Shown here: piece by piece, positions 36,463 through 48,800 of the stretch | Layout: each line of letters starts with the position of its first letter | Numbering within the stretch: the first letter of the stretch is position 1 | Assembly: GCA_017163975.1 (NCBI GenBank) | Contig: JAFFSR010000221.1 | Location: 5,084,001 to 5,148,000 of the forward strand | Reading direction: 5' to 3' | DNA: 64,000 nucleotides | DNA from: Anastatus disparis | Taxonomy: Eukaryota; Arthropoda; Insecta; Hymenoptera; Eupelmidae | Notes under the pieces: model-generated | The model's database searches: none | Told to the model about the DNA's origin: nothing | Seen by the model: the letters and a program-made list of their open reading frames with translations, nothing else | Made by a program: the position numbers and the translations under genes

Positions 36463-37778
36463 TAGCATTTTAAATATATATTTATTTACTTATTACAAAT
36501 TTTAATCGTATCAACATTTTAATGATAAAAATATATTTATAGCAAAACAAATGAATCAAAATAAAATGATTTGCAGATTTAAAATATTTAAAAACATGAT
36601 TAAAGTTAATTTTATGTTTTTATAATATTAGGACGTTTAGATACAGTCTATAGTAATAAAATAATTATGTTTATTAAGCATTATTTTCATTTATTTCATA
36701 ATTGAAATGAATATTTATATAGTAATATACTTGCACTCATATTTTATACATAATTGAAATATTAAAAAAATTTTTTTTACCATGTTCCTATGCGAAAAAT
36801 AAATGTAATTTATAAACTAGATGAAAATTTAAAAACTATATATTAATTGAATATGAAATATTATATTTCTACAGTGTGTCACTAATACACATTGAGTATG
36901 ATACAAATTAGTTATTAAATACCTCGAACATTCTTAGCATCTTTAAACTATTTCTTAAAAATATTTATTTATTATATTTTTAAAACGAACAAATTATAGG
37001 ACAAGATATAATAAAATAACTAATATGGTAGTCACAGGACTGTCCTACAGAAATTAATAATTCTTTTGCTTTCGAGATAATCTTTCATTTAAAAAAATGT
37101 TAATTTTACGATCCAGCTTTCCTTCAAAACATTAGTTTACATTGAATCGATATGTATACACAATAAAAATTTGTAACTTATCGAGTAGAAAATTGCGAGT
37201 TCTTGAATAAAAGAAGGCTCTTAGAGAGGGATGTAGGAAGTTTTGATGATTAATATATATTATAATAAAAATCGATATAAGCAGCCGTGGAAGATTTTTG
37301 ATTGTGCGTGTGCGTGCTTTGTGCGAATTCGTATGCGCACGTCTTAGCCCGAAACAGCAATTTACCGAATCCAAAGTCGAATGTATACGTATAATTGGCT
37401 CACACTTACGTTACACAAATACACCGTGTGATAACAATTCGCTGATTTACCCTCGGCATCTTTGAGGCGTGCCGAAAGATAAATATTAACTTAAAAAAAT
37501 GATTATTTTTAAAGATTTTTATGTTTTTCTATGAATTGCATAAATAGGAATAAGTTAATTTGGAATGAAAATTAGATTTAAGAAATTTCAAATGAATTTC
37601 GTGAAATTTTTAAATTAATAAATTGTAAAATAATTTTGCAAAGGAAATTGAATTTTGTATTAACTGAAATTATAGTACTTTTAAAAAATTACTGTAATTT
37701 TACAAGAAAATTCGATGTCAACTTAAAAGTATGTACTTTAGCAAATATGAAAATATTTTCTAAAAACCTCTATTCATT
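36463..37778. other. Intergenic DNA
   Basis: AT-rich. An 80-codon minus-strand frame at 37132-37374 has no family features and is probably chance. A slightly GC-richer patch spans 37300-37470. Confidence 0.45.
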
Positions 37779-37855
37779 GAGGTCTTCAGTGGCTGACTCG
37801 GCAAAAGACGATAGATTGTAACTCGATAACCCGAGTTCGAGTTCCGGTCTCACTG
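37779..37855 (+). repeat. SINE head only, diverged
   Basis: Starts GAGGTCTTCAGTGGCTGACT and contains GAGTTCGAGTTCCGG, so both tRNA-like Pol III boxes are recognisable. The SINE body is absent and the anticodon arm differs from the family. Confidence 0.65.
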
Positions 37856-37917
37856 GATTAATCTCACTACTAGTATTTTAAATAGAAGAATAAATAAAAA
37901 TTACCTTTAGTATATTA

Positions 37918-38018
37918 TAAAATTATAAAATTAATTTTAGTTATAAATTTAGTAAATTATAAAATTAATTTTAGTTATAAATTTAGTAAATTATAAAATT
38001 AATTTTAGTTATAAATAA
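37918..38018. repeat. 34-bp tandem repeat, three copies
   Basis: Three nearly perfect copies of a 34-bp unit containing AATTAATTTTAGTTATAAAT. The copies are almost identical, so expansion was recent or the tract is being homogenised. Confidence 0.8.
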
Positions 38019-38355
38019 AAAAAATTAATAATAAAACAAGTAAATTACTGCTTGGGTAAATAAAATTAAAATTAATGTACAAAGCATGAACAAGATAAAA
38101 AACAATTATTATAAATTAAAATCATTCTAATCTAATCTATTTGCTTAAAAAGATGTTATGAAAGTATATCAGAATAGTTTCGCAGTATTGAGAATTTTTC
38201 AACTATTCTTGTAACAGTCTATGAAGGAGAAAAAGCATTCTTCATATTAAAGTATATGAAAATGCATTATCTGTCAATTATATATCAATTAAGATTATCG
38301 ATACTATCACTTTTCTGCACAGATAGTGAGCTTAACTTTACTGATATTAATAAAT

Positions 38356-38624
38356 TTAACCCTCTGTGGGTAATATGAAATTTTGATACACCGTGGATAC
38401 TATGGGTCTTAAAAGTTCTGTTAATGTTTTACCTAAGAAAAAATCGTTAAAAAAATCTAGGAAAATTCTGAAATATATTTGTAATGTCCTTTTTTATGAT
38501 CCAATGATTTATTTAAATGTTTATTGTGAAAGGAATTCTTTATAACAATTTTTAATTCTGGAAATTTGATTTGAAAATTTGGCTTGTGCCCTAAAAGACC
38601 CATATTACCCATGAAGGATTGAAA
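38356..38624. mobile_element. Candidate piggyBac-type MITE
   Basis: Left end is TTAA followed by CCCTCTGTGGGTAATATG. The right end, read in reverse, is CCTTCATGGGTAATATGGG and is slightly eroded (GGATTGAA instead of a clean TTAA). CCCT-starting inverted ends and TTAA targets are piggyBac features. The inside (about 270 bp) encodes nothing. It is a non-autonomous candidate only. Confidence 0.55.
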
Positions 38625-39180
38625 AAATAACTGTAATTATGTACAAGATTATAAATAAAATTATAAATTAAATATTTAAATGTTATTAAATTTTTTAAGC
38701 TTTTATATTGATTATCTAAAAGATTTTTTACATGATTTCTTAGCAAGAACTCCTGACCCAGGCCTCATTTGCTCTTAATCTAATATTAATATTAATAAAA
38801 AATATTTAATCAGATATTGAATGGTAATAATAAAATAATTATAAATAAAAATAATCTTATTTATTATAATTATAAATTTTTTACAAAAAACATCTTATAA
38901 ATAACCTACATTATTAAATTTACACTATATGGAAACAAACATAAACTTATTAATTTTTTTTATCTGATTGCATCTTAAATTTAATACTATTTTTAATTGG
39001 AAAATGGTTTTACAAATAAATATGAGGTTAAAATTTCAAAATGTTTCTAGTTTAGAGTCGAATACAAAAAAAAAAGACAGTAACTTTAATTTCAATTTGT
39101 CAATAAGTGAATATTTTTTTTAAATTATTGTTGTCGATCAGTTCAAAATTAACATAATTTTTGTCTATTTAATTAATTAG
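38625..39180. other. 3' flank of the RNF4-like gene
   Basis: AT-rich intergenic or 3'-UTR sequence of a minus-strand gene. No gene seen. Confidence 0.4.
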
Positions 39181-39756
39181 TTATAAATGAAGACGTAAAC
39201 AATCTGAAAATTTAATGGACCTTTGGCAAAGGGAACACACTTTTTTTGATCGAGCTACTTTTTTCAAACAGCTTAAACAATAAACATGACCACAAGGAGT
39301 TGTCATGGGTACAATATTTTCGTCTGCATAACTTTCAAAACATATAGGACAACTCAAACCTCGTTTATTATCTGGCGATTTTGTCAATTTTGGTACTTTA
39401 TTAGATCTTATATCACTTGTAGAGTCCTCTAAATTGATGGTGTCCTCAAGATCTATTATAACTTCAGGTTGACTGAAATATACCTTCTTTTAATATCATC
39501 TTTCATTTAAAACTATTGAATCGTTTTAAAAAATCAAATATAAAACTTACTCTGATCTTGGTCTTCTAGGTCGTGGTGTATTTTCTGTATCGTCTAAAGG
39601 GATAACTGATTCGGAATCATTTAATGATCCATCAAAATTTGGTACAACAGGATTTATTGGTAATCTGAAAGCTCTGTTGATAGGAGAATCTTGAGTCAAG
39701 TCAATAACATCAGTAGGATTTGGAACTGCTTTTTTTGCTTTTGCTTTTGGAGCCAT
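39181..39756 (-). CDS. RNF4: RNF4-like SUMO-targeted ubiquitin ligase
   Basis: Two exons, 39551-39756 and 39181-39472 (donor GTAAGT, acceptor TTTCAG), join in frame to 165 residues. SUMO-interaction motifs appear as VIDLTQD (17-23), VIPLDD (51-56) and VIIDLEDTINLED (73-85), the hydrophobic-plus-acidic pattern that binds SUMO chains. A C3HC4 RING follows from residue 110: CPIC, CGHVYCLSC and CSLC. An Arg/Pro patch (RPRRPRS) sits between. RNF4-class ligases ubiquitinate poly-SUMOylated nuclear proteins. I start at 39756 rather than 39786 because TTTACAG just upstream looks like a splice acceptor, implying a non-coding first exon. Confidence 0.88.
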
Positions 39757-40942
39757 ATTTACTGTAAATGGAAAATTTTTTAACATTTTACTAATGATTT
39801 TTATCTAATTATTTATATTACATCTAATGTAAAAAAAAAACATCAATGATTTAATACTTTGCAATAAAAAACTAACCTAGATAACCTTAATATTTCTAAA
39901 TTATCAAGTAGAAAAAAATACAACTTTTTTTCATACCATAATATTTTAAAAATATTAACAAGTCAATGACGATAAGTTTTTGTAAAGCTTTGCACAATAC
40001 TTTGTCGTTAAATTATCAAAATCAATTTCTTTTAAGTGCTTTACATAGAATTGTACGTTACACTTTTTGTTTTTATACAAACTGTACGCAAACAGAAACA
40101 TCACATGTAGGACTCTCATATGTCGCGTTATAGCCGGTCAAAACACGAATGAAGATATTTGCTCGATCGGTAAAGTAGGTATGTAATCAATATTTGTAAT
40201 ATCTTGCAATGAAAATAAATTTTAAATGTTTAACCACTAAAAAAGCTAATTTAATTAAAATTAAATCTACGAAATATTAAAAAATAGTAAAATAAAATAA
40301 ATTTTTAAGAATATGAAAGTTAATAATTTTAACAAAGATTCAATTAACATTTACTTTTTATAATCATTACAAACAGGTGATTAATTATATTGATAATTAA
40401 TTGTGATTTATGTTACAATAAGTTTGTATTTTGTCGAAATAGTTGAGATTTTTATTTAAACTAAAGATAATGCCAATGTTTTGTTTTAAAATTTATTATT
40501 ATTATTATCTGATAAATATTACAGTTACACAATAATCAACTTATATTTCAACTTTTACCGTCACTAGCATTGCAATATAATCATTATTTACGAAAAGATA
40601 TAACTTGCATCAATAAAAATTTCGTGCGAAATGCTTTTTACATGAAGTACGGCGGAAAAAGATGTTTCGCGATTTTCTACTTGAGAATATAAGCTCCAGG
40701 CTATTTCATGAATCAGTTTGTAAGTCGAGCTATTTTTTAGTACACATGCAAATTATTAACATATTTTTCTTGTCGATTATTATTATAAATTACAGTCGAA
40801 TTAATAAAACCTACATGACATATTAATTACGTAGCGCGAACGTTTCTGAGAAGTCTAAAACTTTTAATTTGTTTAAAAAACGATAAATAACTTACTAAAT
40901 TTAAAGAAAAAGTAATAAAAAAATCTAAAAATCTGCACACAT
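39757..40942. other. RNF4 upstream region and 3' flank of the next RING gene
   Basis: AT-rich. A GC-richer patch at about 40080-40150 (TATGTCGCGTTATAGCCGG) is the best RNF4 promoter candidate. No further gene seen. Confidence 0.4.
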
Positions 40943-42888
40943 TCAAGGATATTGATAATAGTTTGTTGATAGTTTTTTCATAACTGTCTTACATTGCGAA
41001 CAATCTTCTTCGTGATTTTCAATTTCATCACATTTGGTACAAATTTTATGTCCGCAAGGCAATCCACGCAAGCCCCTTGCTTTTCCGCAATACAAACAAC
41101 TTTCTATCTCCTCGTCGGAACCAGCTGAATCAGCGCTGAATTTTACGTGTCTTTTGTTTAATACTTTTTCTCGCTCGATGCTTTGAGGATGTAAATACGC
41201 TTTGTTGGGTACGGCTTGCTGTAAGAAATTTTTTATCATATATTAATTATCTGAACTATTTGTTTAGGTGAAAAAATTTTACGTAAAAGATATAATGTAT
41301 TAAATAAATTTAAATAACGTTAAAATTTTATTTAAAAAAAAAAAGAAATTTGCTAGAATTAAAAAATAGGACTCAAGTAGTCAAATTAATGTCATAAAAA
41401 TTTTGGTTTGAATTTTGAAATTTTCTTGAAATTATACGTAGTTTTATCAACTCTTACTTTGGATTATTTGCAGTTTATATATAGTTTATAGTTGTTAATA
41501 ATTTAAAAAGCAGCTCGTATCAAAAGAGATGGCAAAAAATAGAAAAATAAAAATTTTGATGTAAGTTTTTGGATTTTTTTCTCCAACTATTTGTAAATTA
41601 TCATTTATTACAACTTATTTAAGAAGAGAGCGACATTCGAACTCGAAACCTCGAGATTATGAACGAGATCATGATCGACTCTACCGAGTGAGTCAGCGGC
41701 GATCTCAAAGTCTTTTATTATAGTAATAAATTATTATTTTTAAATATTTACTTTTGCAACCCTTATCAAAATAATGATTAGTTTACATTGCTTAAATTAA
41801 TTATAGAAATTCAAATTTTTTATCTATTTTTTAATACAAGAATTTCAATTTATTTGTGCTTATAATTTTTCATTACCTGTGGAGGAAGAGCATTGTAGTA
41901 ATTTCCTGCTGAGCTTTGTTGAGGCGACACGGTATTGTAGTTGTTGTTGTCATCATTTCCCGAATAAGTTTGCTGCGGTGAATAATATCTAGGCTCCTCT
42001 CTTGGAGATGGAGTTTGAGCTGGAATACATAATAGTCTTTAAATAATCTAATTATACATTATCATTTAGTATTTAAAAAATTTTTAATGCACTGTTAAGA
42101 AAAAAAGGAAAAATCCAACTTGTTTTACCTTGTCTACGATCTTCAGCCGACCTGCGGTAATTATCATGTACATCGCGTGTCATAGCTTTTTTAAGCTCGA
42201 TGATAGGTTTTGCAACCTGAATAATTCCGTGAACGTGCTCCTCAAGCTCATCGTAAACAGTACGCTTGGCTCTTGTTGATTGAGAATTCGTTTGGAATAT
42301 CGAACCACCTGGGCTCGATCCAACAGTGTTATTATTATCTTTTGGCTTGAACCAATTTTTTGGTGGAACGGGAACACCAAAACTGCGTAAACCATCGATG
42401 ACTTTGGATGAATTATCGCTGATGGGTATACCGACACCAGCGGCTTGTAATCCTTTGCCTAAAATTGCAGCTGCTGGTCCCATCAATAAATTGGATAATC
42501 CGCCTGATGAAAAATTTCCACAGATATCTTGCAAGGATGAACGTCGTCCGCAAGCATCTTGCCAAGACGAACGTCTACCACTACTTTCCGACTCGTACGA
42601 AGGTCCACAGCTACCGTCGCTGCACGATGAACGTCTGTAACTTCTCGAGCCGCACGACGAGCTATCCCCGCAACTGTTCGAACCGTACGATGAATCTCCA
42701 CAGCTTCCGGAATAATAAGATGAACCTCCATAGCTGTCGGAACTGTACGATGAACTTCCACGGCTACTGGAACTGTATGATGAACTGCCGCAGTTGCCGG
42801 TGCTACATCCAGATGAACTGCTACGTCTACTGCTCGAACTGGATTTCGAAGGACGAGGGCAACTGCCACCAGAGCAACTTCCAGGCAT
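40943..42888 (-). CDS. Ser/Cys/Gly-rich protein with C-terminal RING finger, unnamed
   Basis: Three exons, 42129-42888, 41877-42019 and 40943-41218, with donors GTAAAA and GTAATG and acceptors TTCCAG and TTACAG, rejoin in frame to 392 residues. Residues 1-125 are low complexity, rich in Ser, Cys, Gly, Tyr and Arg, with repeats such as SCGDSS and two copies of GRRSSxQDxCG. A small-residue stretch follows (LLMGPAAAILGKGLQAAGVG, about 134-153), then a charged segment, a Gln/Asn/Pro-rich exon 2, and a C-terminal C3HC4 RING (CLYC, PCGHKICTKC, CSQC; about 345-385). The RING predicts ubiquitin-ligase activity. I do not recognise the rest or any orthologue. The intron at 41219-41876 contains a SINE head. 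Confidence 0.75.
41622..41708 (-). repeat. SINE head only, inside an intron
   Basis: Reverse tRNA-like head (CATTCGAACTCGAAACCTCG) with no body, in the second intron of the Ser-rich RING gene. Confidence 0.6.
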
Positions 42889-43111
42889 TGTTTTTTTTTT
42901 TTTGTTCTGGGCTTTTCTCGTGGAAGGATGATTTTTAAGCTGCGAGTAGTTTCCTACTTAATATTCTTAATTTTATTTGAATTAACATTTTTTGTCATAT
43001 TTTTGTTATAAAATTTTACTGAATTTAAAAGTATTTGAAAATATTTAAAAAGATTAAACAAAATTTTAAAAATTGATTTTGATTAATTAAGTTTTACGAT
43101 AGCTTATATAT

Positions 43112-43313
43112 TTTTTAATTTGTTTGACGCCGCTGTATTTATGCTATCATTTGCGATGCTAATTAGCGACGGAGATCGTCAGTGTGTTTGTGAACTGCAG
43201 CACATATGCTGTACAGTGGTGCTTGTATCAATCAGCCACCGAAAGCGGGATTCTAACTCGGAATCTCGAGATTATGTATCCATCGCTCCAACGACTGAGC
43301 CACTGACGTCCTC
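43112..43313 (-). repeat. tRNA-derived SINE
   Basis: Full-length minus-strand copy. The tail starts TTAATTTGTTTGACGCCGC. The B box is mutated (GATTCTAACTCGG instead of GATTCGAACTCGG), so it is probably inactive. Confidence 0.8.
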
Positions 43314-44210
43314 TTTATACCTTATGATAAAATATTTTTTGGTAAATAATATTTTTCAGAGCTTACGTTGTGATGATAACGTAAAATTATTTACAGTATA
43401 AAAAAATATAATGATTTACTTTACTCTATAAATAATGATAAATTAGTACGTTAAATATAAAAGTAAATAAGCTCATTAATACAACGTCCTTTGTGTATTA
43501 TATATAAAAGTAGCGTCAATACTGACTTTGAGGTACAGACTAAAGAATAATAATAAAATAAAGAATTCGTTATAAGATTAAAGAATTGTTCGACTTAATT
43601 ATCAATAATCAATTTACTTATTTAAATATAATTACGAAGAAGCACTTTAAATTTGAAAAAAGACACCTGTGAATATATAACCGAAAAGACTAGAGAAAAT
43701 ATTTTCGATAATTCTACAGTATGTTTATAAGACATATTACTGGAAAATCGTTGAAATTAAATTGTAATTTTGAAATTTCTCTTATGAAGTAAAAGTTTTT
43801 GAGACAATTTAATATGTAAAATACTATAAGCATTACTGAAATTATTAAAATTCAAACTTACTAATTTCGTTACTTTTTATCTCTTCAAATATTTGAGTTA
43901 CACTTAAAAAAAATCTAATCTACATTTATATTAATTAAATTAATATGCTTTCTTAATGTAAGCTCAAACTCTGTATTTGTATTTAAAAAAAAATAAATAA
44001 AATTAATAATCTTTACTGACCGAAACCAAGAAGTTCTTCTTCAGCAAAATCAACAAAACAAATATTAGATTTGGAGACCTTAAATCGTCAGTTGATCCAC
44101 TATTGATGGAAGATTCGCGAATACTGAGTGCGACAACGGTTAATATAAATGCGTGAAAACTTATAATACAGATTTATATTTTGATCAATGTCAATAATAG
44201 AAATATGTAT
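43314..44210. other. Intergenic DNA
   Basis: AT-rich, no gene or clear repeat seen. Confidence 0.45.
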
Positions 44211-44443
44211 ACATAAAGTAAGTACTAAAGTGTTGACTTTATCGGTTGAATTTTATTTTATCAAATTCAAAAAATAAATTATATGATTTCTGTTTTATAT
44301 ATTTTTGTATATTTACATATACATGTAAATGTACAAAAATATGTAAAACAGAAATCATATTTTTTTTTATTCAAATTATTTTTTGATTTGAGAAAAATAA
44401 AATCTAATCGAAGAAGTCGACACTTTAGTACTTACGTTATGTG
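44211..44443. repeat. 233-bp imperfect palindrome (foldback)
   Basis: Arms of about 110 bp meet at CATATACATG (about 44316-44325). Outer arm matches include GTAAGTACTAAAGTGT against its complement ACACTTTAGTACTTAC. Inner matches include ATATGATTTCTGTTTTA. The transcript of either strand would form a long hairpin. It may be a foldback MITE or a hairpin-RNA locus. Confidence 0.8.
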
Positions 44444-44453
44444 TAATATTATG

Positions 44454-44471
44454 TGAAACATATGTTTCACG
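44454..44471. repeat. Perfect 18-bp palindrome
   Basis: GTGAAACATATGTTTCAC is its own reverse complement and lies 10 bp outside the large foldback. Confidence 0.85.
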
Positions 44472-45826
44472 TATTCAAGTATAAAATGTTAATTAAATAT
44501 ATGAAATTATTGAATTATTAAATTGAGTAAGGATGAACGCAAGGTCAAGGAAATTAAAACAATAAAATTAAATCTAATAATTATTGCTTTATTCAAAGAA
44601 AACTATTATCATTATTTACAAATATGTAAACGTTTGCATCACTAACCAATTAAAAAATTTAACAATTAAAAATACATAAATTGAGTATACACAAGATTAT
44701 AATCACCAAATAATGAATAAAAATAAAAACCCTTCTAAAATCTTAAAAAATTTTTTTTTCTCGACTAACTATTATTGTAATAATATTCGGCGATTTGTCT
44801 TGATCAAGGAAGACTAACTTGGAATTTTTTTCTTATAATACAATTTGTGATTTTATTTTTAAATACAAATTTTTTTTTCTTTCATGACAAAAATACTTTC
44901 TAAATTTAAAATTAATAATACTACAGCCGTTGAATTTCATAATAAAACGCATCTACGATTTCTTCGTTTTCCTAAAAGCTTCATAATAACAAAGTAAAAT
45001 CTTGTGCTTTTTAAAAACGTAACAACTTAATTATTCGTAATCTTTTTTTTTTAAATATCATTACAGTGGAAGATATCGGTGATTCAGTCAAAAGTGCCTT
45101 AAGCAATTTTAAAAGTTTTATCGCTTTTCGTGTAAAGTGCCCCCAAAAAAAAATTGCAAAAAGAATCTTACGTGATATAACGTATACACGTAAATTCTTT
45201 TAGACATTATTATCATATTATTACATTGAGACCTCTTAATTATTCTAGAATATCTTTGAAACGATAAAATCTCTAAATGACGCAATCGTGTAAAATTTCT
45301 AATATTATTTACAAGACGTTAATTGTGCCGATATTATTAAAAAATTAAGGTATAATGTCGTGCGTATTATTTAATACCCTATCGTACAGGCACATAATGG
45401 ACGGTTACTCTCAACTGTACTGCGAATGCAGAAATAATTACTTATAATATTCTTTAGTAATCTACGTATTTTCAGCGATGGCAAGATTCAAGGCGCATTG
45501 GCATTTATTTTACAGCTTTATCATTGTTCAAGGCACAAAATTAAATTCTAAGAAAATACGATCATTTTACGTTATTCTTTTCTTTTTTTTTTAATTACCC
45601 TAACAATTCACGAAATATTCGCAAAATTCTTAATAACGAAAATTATACGCCTTGATTGTAAAAGAATATGAAAGAATAAAACCTGATTACCGGAAATTCC
45701 TGTTACGCTTATTGTACTCGGCTCGCTCGAGTCAAGACACTTAAACGATAGGAACGAATGTACCATGTATATGTGCATTTATGTATTTCGGAGTTTGAGA
45801 AAAAAAAAAATTATTATTGCGACGGT
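44472..45826 (-). other. Likely CNK 3' UTR and intergenic DNA
   Basis: No coding sequence seen. TTTATT near 45505 (AATAAA on the minus strand) is one possible poly(A) signal for CNK, giving a 3' UTR of about 320 nt. Others occur further left. Confidence 0.4.
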
Positions 45827-48800
45827 TTAATCTCCGAAATTCTGGCCATTTTTAGCACCTCGATGACGTAGCAAAGAGGCGTCTGAAAGTGAATAAGTGC
45901 CTGGTTCAAAAACCGGGGGATACTCAAGCCCTGGATAGTCAGGCGGTGGTGATGTTGGTGGTGGTATATAAGGCAATGTCGGTGGTGTCATTGAGTGACG
46001 TGTATTCGATCTCTTCTGGCATACTGTAACTCCACCCATCATACACTGAAAAAAAATTACTCGTTATAAAAAGTATTTTTCAAATTACATAGAAAATTTA
46101 TTGTGACATTTTAAAATATTTACTTTTGGAGGATAATGCGATGGTGTATCTGGACTCCAATCACTAGTAGAACTGACGGAGCTATAACTCTGGCTGAAAG
46201 TTGGACACTGGCTTGTTCCACTACAGGAACTTAAACTTTGGCTGATTCCACTGTCACCAGGACTTTGACTTCCTGAGCGGCTGTTTTGACGCTGATGAGA
46301 TGATTTGTCTCTAAATAGTGCTCTATGTAATCTTGGAGAACCTACAAAAAGAAATTAGTATTGATAAATAATTTAAATTTTTTAAATTATAAAGTATTAA
46401 TATAATAAATAAAATTAACAAATACACTTTCAAAATTTATTAAAATAAAAAGTATTATGTAAAAAAAAAAAAAAAAAAATAATTATTTGGATTTTACCTA
46501 GTAATGTTTTTTGTTGTTCACGTGGCAAATCTAAAGAGCTTGGCTTCTGAGGACTTTTGTTCCCAAAAAAATTTCTCAGTCCTTTGTTACTTTTCTTTTG
46601 TTCAGCTCCTTTGTCCAGATGCATTTCAAAGGCTGCCCTCATACCATCCTGGTCAAAAGGTGAAGCTGGTACTGGCGGTGGTTGATATTGAGTTGCATGT
46701 TTAAGGCGACCTTTACTATCTGTACCAAAACTTCGCTTGTCAGCTGATCGTAGAGATTCTATCCAGTTACGTTCTGGATGTACATGATCGCGTCTACGAC
46801 GGTCCGCTACATTGAAACTACCATTGCGTCCAATGCATGACTCTTTTTTCGTACGTTGCATAGTCTCTGAACACGTGTGACATGCAAGGTCACCGCTCGA
46901 TCCTGAATGACCTATGTAAAAATTTTTGAATCATATATAATTTTTTATCATATCATTTTTAAAATAAATGATATAAATTTAATAATGAAAAAAAAAATTA
47001 ATATTTTAGAAAAAATTTATGATAACAGAACTTACCATCATTTCTCATTATTCTCATTGCAGGATGTTGAAAATCCATATTTGGATTATTGCTCTCTACA
47101 TTTCTTGGCCATGGTTGAGGTTTCAGTCTCTCTCCATAATCTAATGTTGAGAATCCAATTTGATTGTCATTTGCTACATTCATCTGATTTTGTGAAAAAT
47201 CTCTATTGGCTACACTAGGTGCATAAGGTTGATGACCTTCATAATTGTTATTTGTTGAAGATTTTTTCTTTTGTAAACAACTAGGTTCCCAAGACTTTTT
47301 ATGCGTTTTTGACTTTGATGCTTCATTTCTACTGCTATTGCTACTTGCTTCACTGTCGAACGAGTGATTTGATGAATAAACTTCATTTCTGGATGGAGGA
47401 TTAGGTGGCGGTGGAGCAGGCGGTAAATCATCGCCATTTCTAGGCGAACCATAGATCATGCCATTGTTTTGTACGATGTTGTTTACAGGACTATCGACAA
47501 TGTTTCGGTGCTGTACATGTACGTGATCATTGTTTAATGGAGTAAAGCGTGTGGGATTATTATTAGCTGCACGTTGACATTCTTCTTCTTGGCGTGACAG
47601 CATAAATTCCTCTAATGTGATAAAACCTTGCAGTTCTTCTGGACGTTGATTTCGATTATTTCGAGATCTAGAAGTGATAAGTTACAAGATAAATTACAAG
47701 AAAAAATAAAATATAATCTTTGTATAAATTTTTTAATATAAAATGTAGTTACCTATCGGTAGTTCTTCTATAATCGCCCATATCTTGAGAAGAGCTGAGG
47801 ACATCAGTCGCGCTATGAGATGTATTTAAGCCGTAAAACGTGCTTCCAGCAATTGTCACTTGCAAATCTGGTGTACTCATTTTTTCAGGTTTCCTTTAAT
47901 AATAAATGCGTATTTATTTAACAATTTATTTATTGAAAATGTAATATTAATTTTTTAAATAATTTTTACAAACCTATTTGGTGTTGATGTTGGTAAAACT
48001 CTTCTGTAACTTCTAAACTGAGCTGTTGGAACAGGAACGTTTTGAGTTCTAGCCCCTAAAAATTTCAAATATTTTCTATCTAAACTTGCTCCACCCATTT
48101 CATGATCTTTCATGTTTGGATCTTTTTTCCCGATTTTTTTAAGTGAACCGAAAGTCTTTTCAGCCAAAGGTTTTGATTCTGTCGTAGGACTTTTCGATTT
48201 ATTTTTACTCTCGTTGTCGCTTTCGTCGGTTTCGCTGAATAAGCCACTTGTTCGATCGGCTCCCAGCGTCGCTCGATTAATCGCATCCAGCCACAACGCA
48301 AGCGTATCCTCGGTATCGGCGGCAAAATAAAATACGGTACCAGTATAATAAACTTTGAAAGCATATTTGCGAGATTTTACTTCAGTTGCTTGGGCAGCTG
48401 TGAAACCTGACAGTGCAATGAGACAGTCCGCTTTTGTGCTATCTTGTGTTTTAAATCTGAAAGATTTAAAAAGTAATTAAATATATTTTTTTTTAATATT
48501 ATTTTTAATAAGTATTCGCAAGTGTTTAATGATATTTAATTATTTTCTAAATTGATTAAGAAAATGATTGTAAAAGTATTTTAATTATGACACATTATTT
48601 TATGGCATAATTATTTGTAAATTTAGTTTCTAAAAATTTTTTTATGTCCACTTTCAACATACTTGCAAGAATAAGTAAACTGAATTGTATAACACATCAA
48701 TTGGCAATAAAGTTATATTTTTAAAGAAAATAATTGTTATATTAATATATTGATTACCATAATTCTCTTTTTGCTAACCTGTACAATGAAGCACCTTTTA

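Noticed and set aside
42326..42938. Plus-strand genes over the Ser-rich exon
   Set aside because: They mirror a repetitive coding exon and show no domain or splice support.
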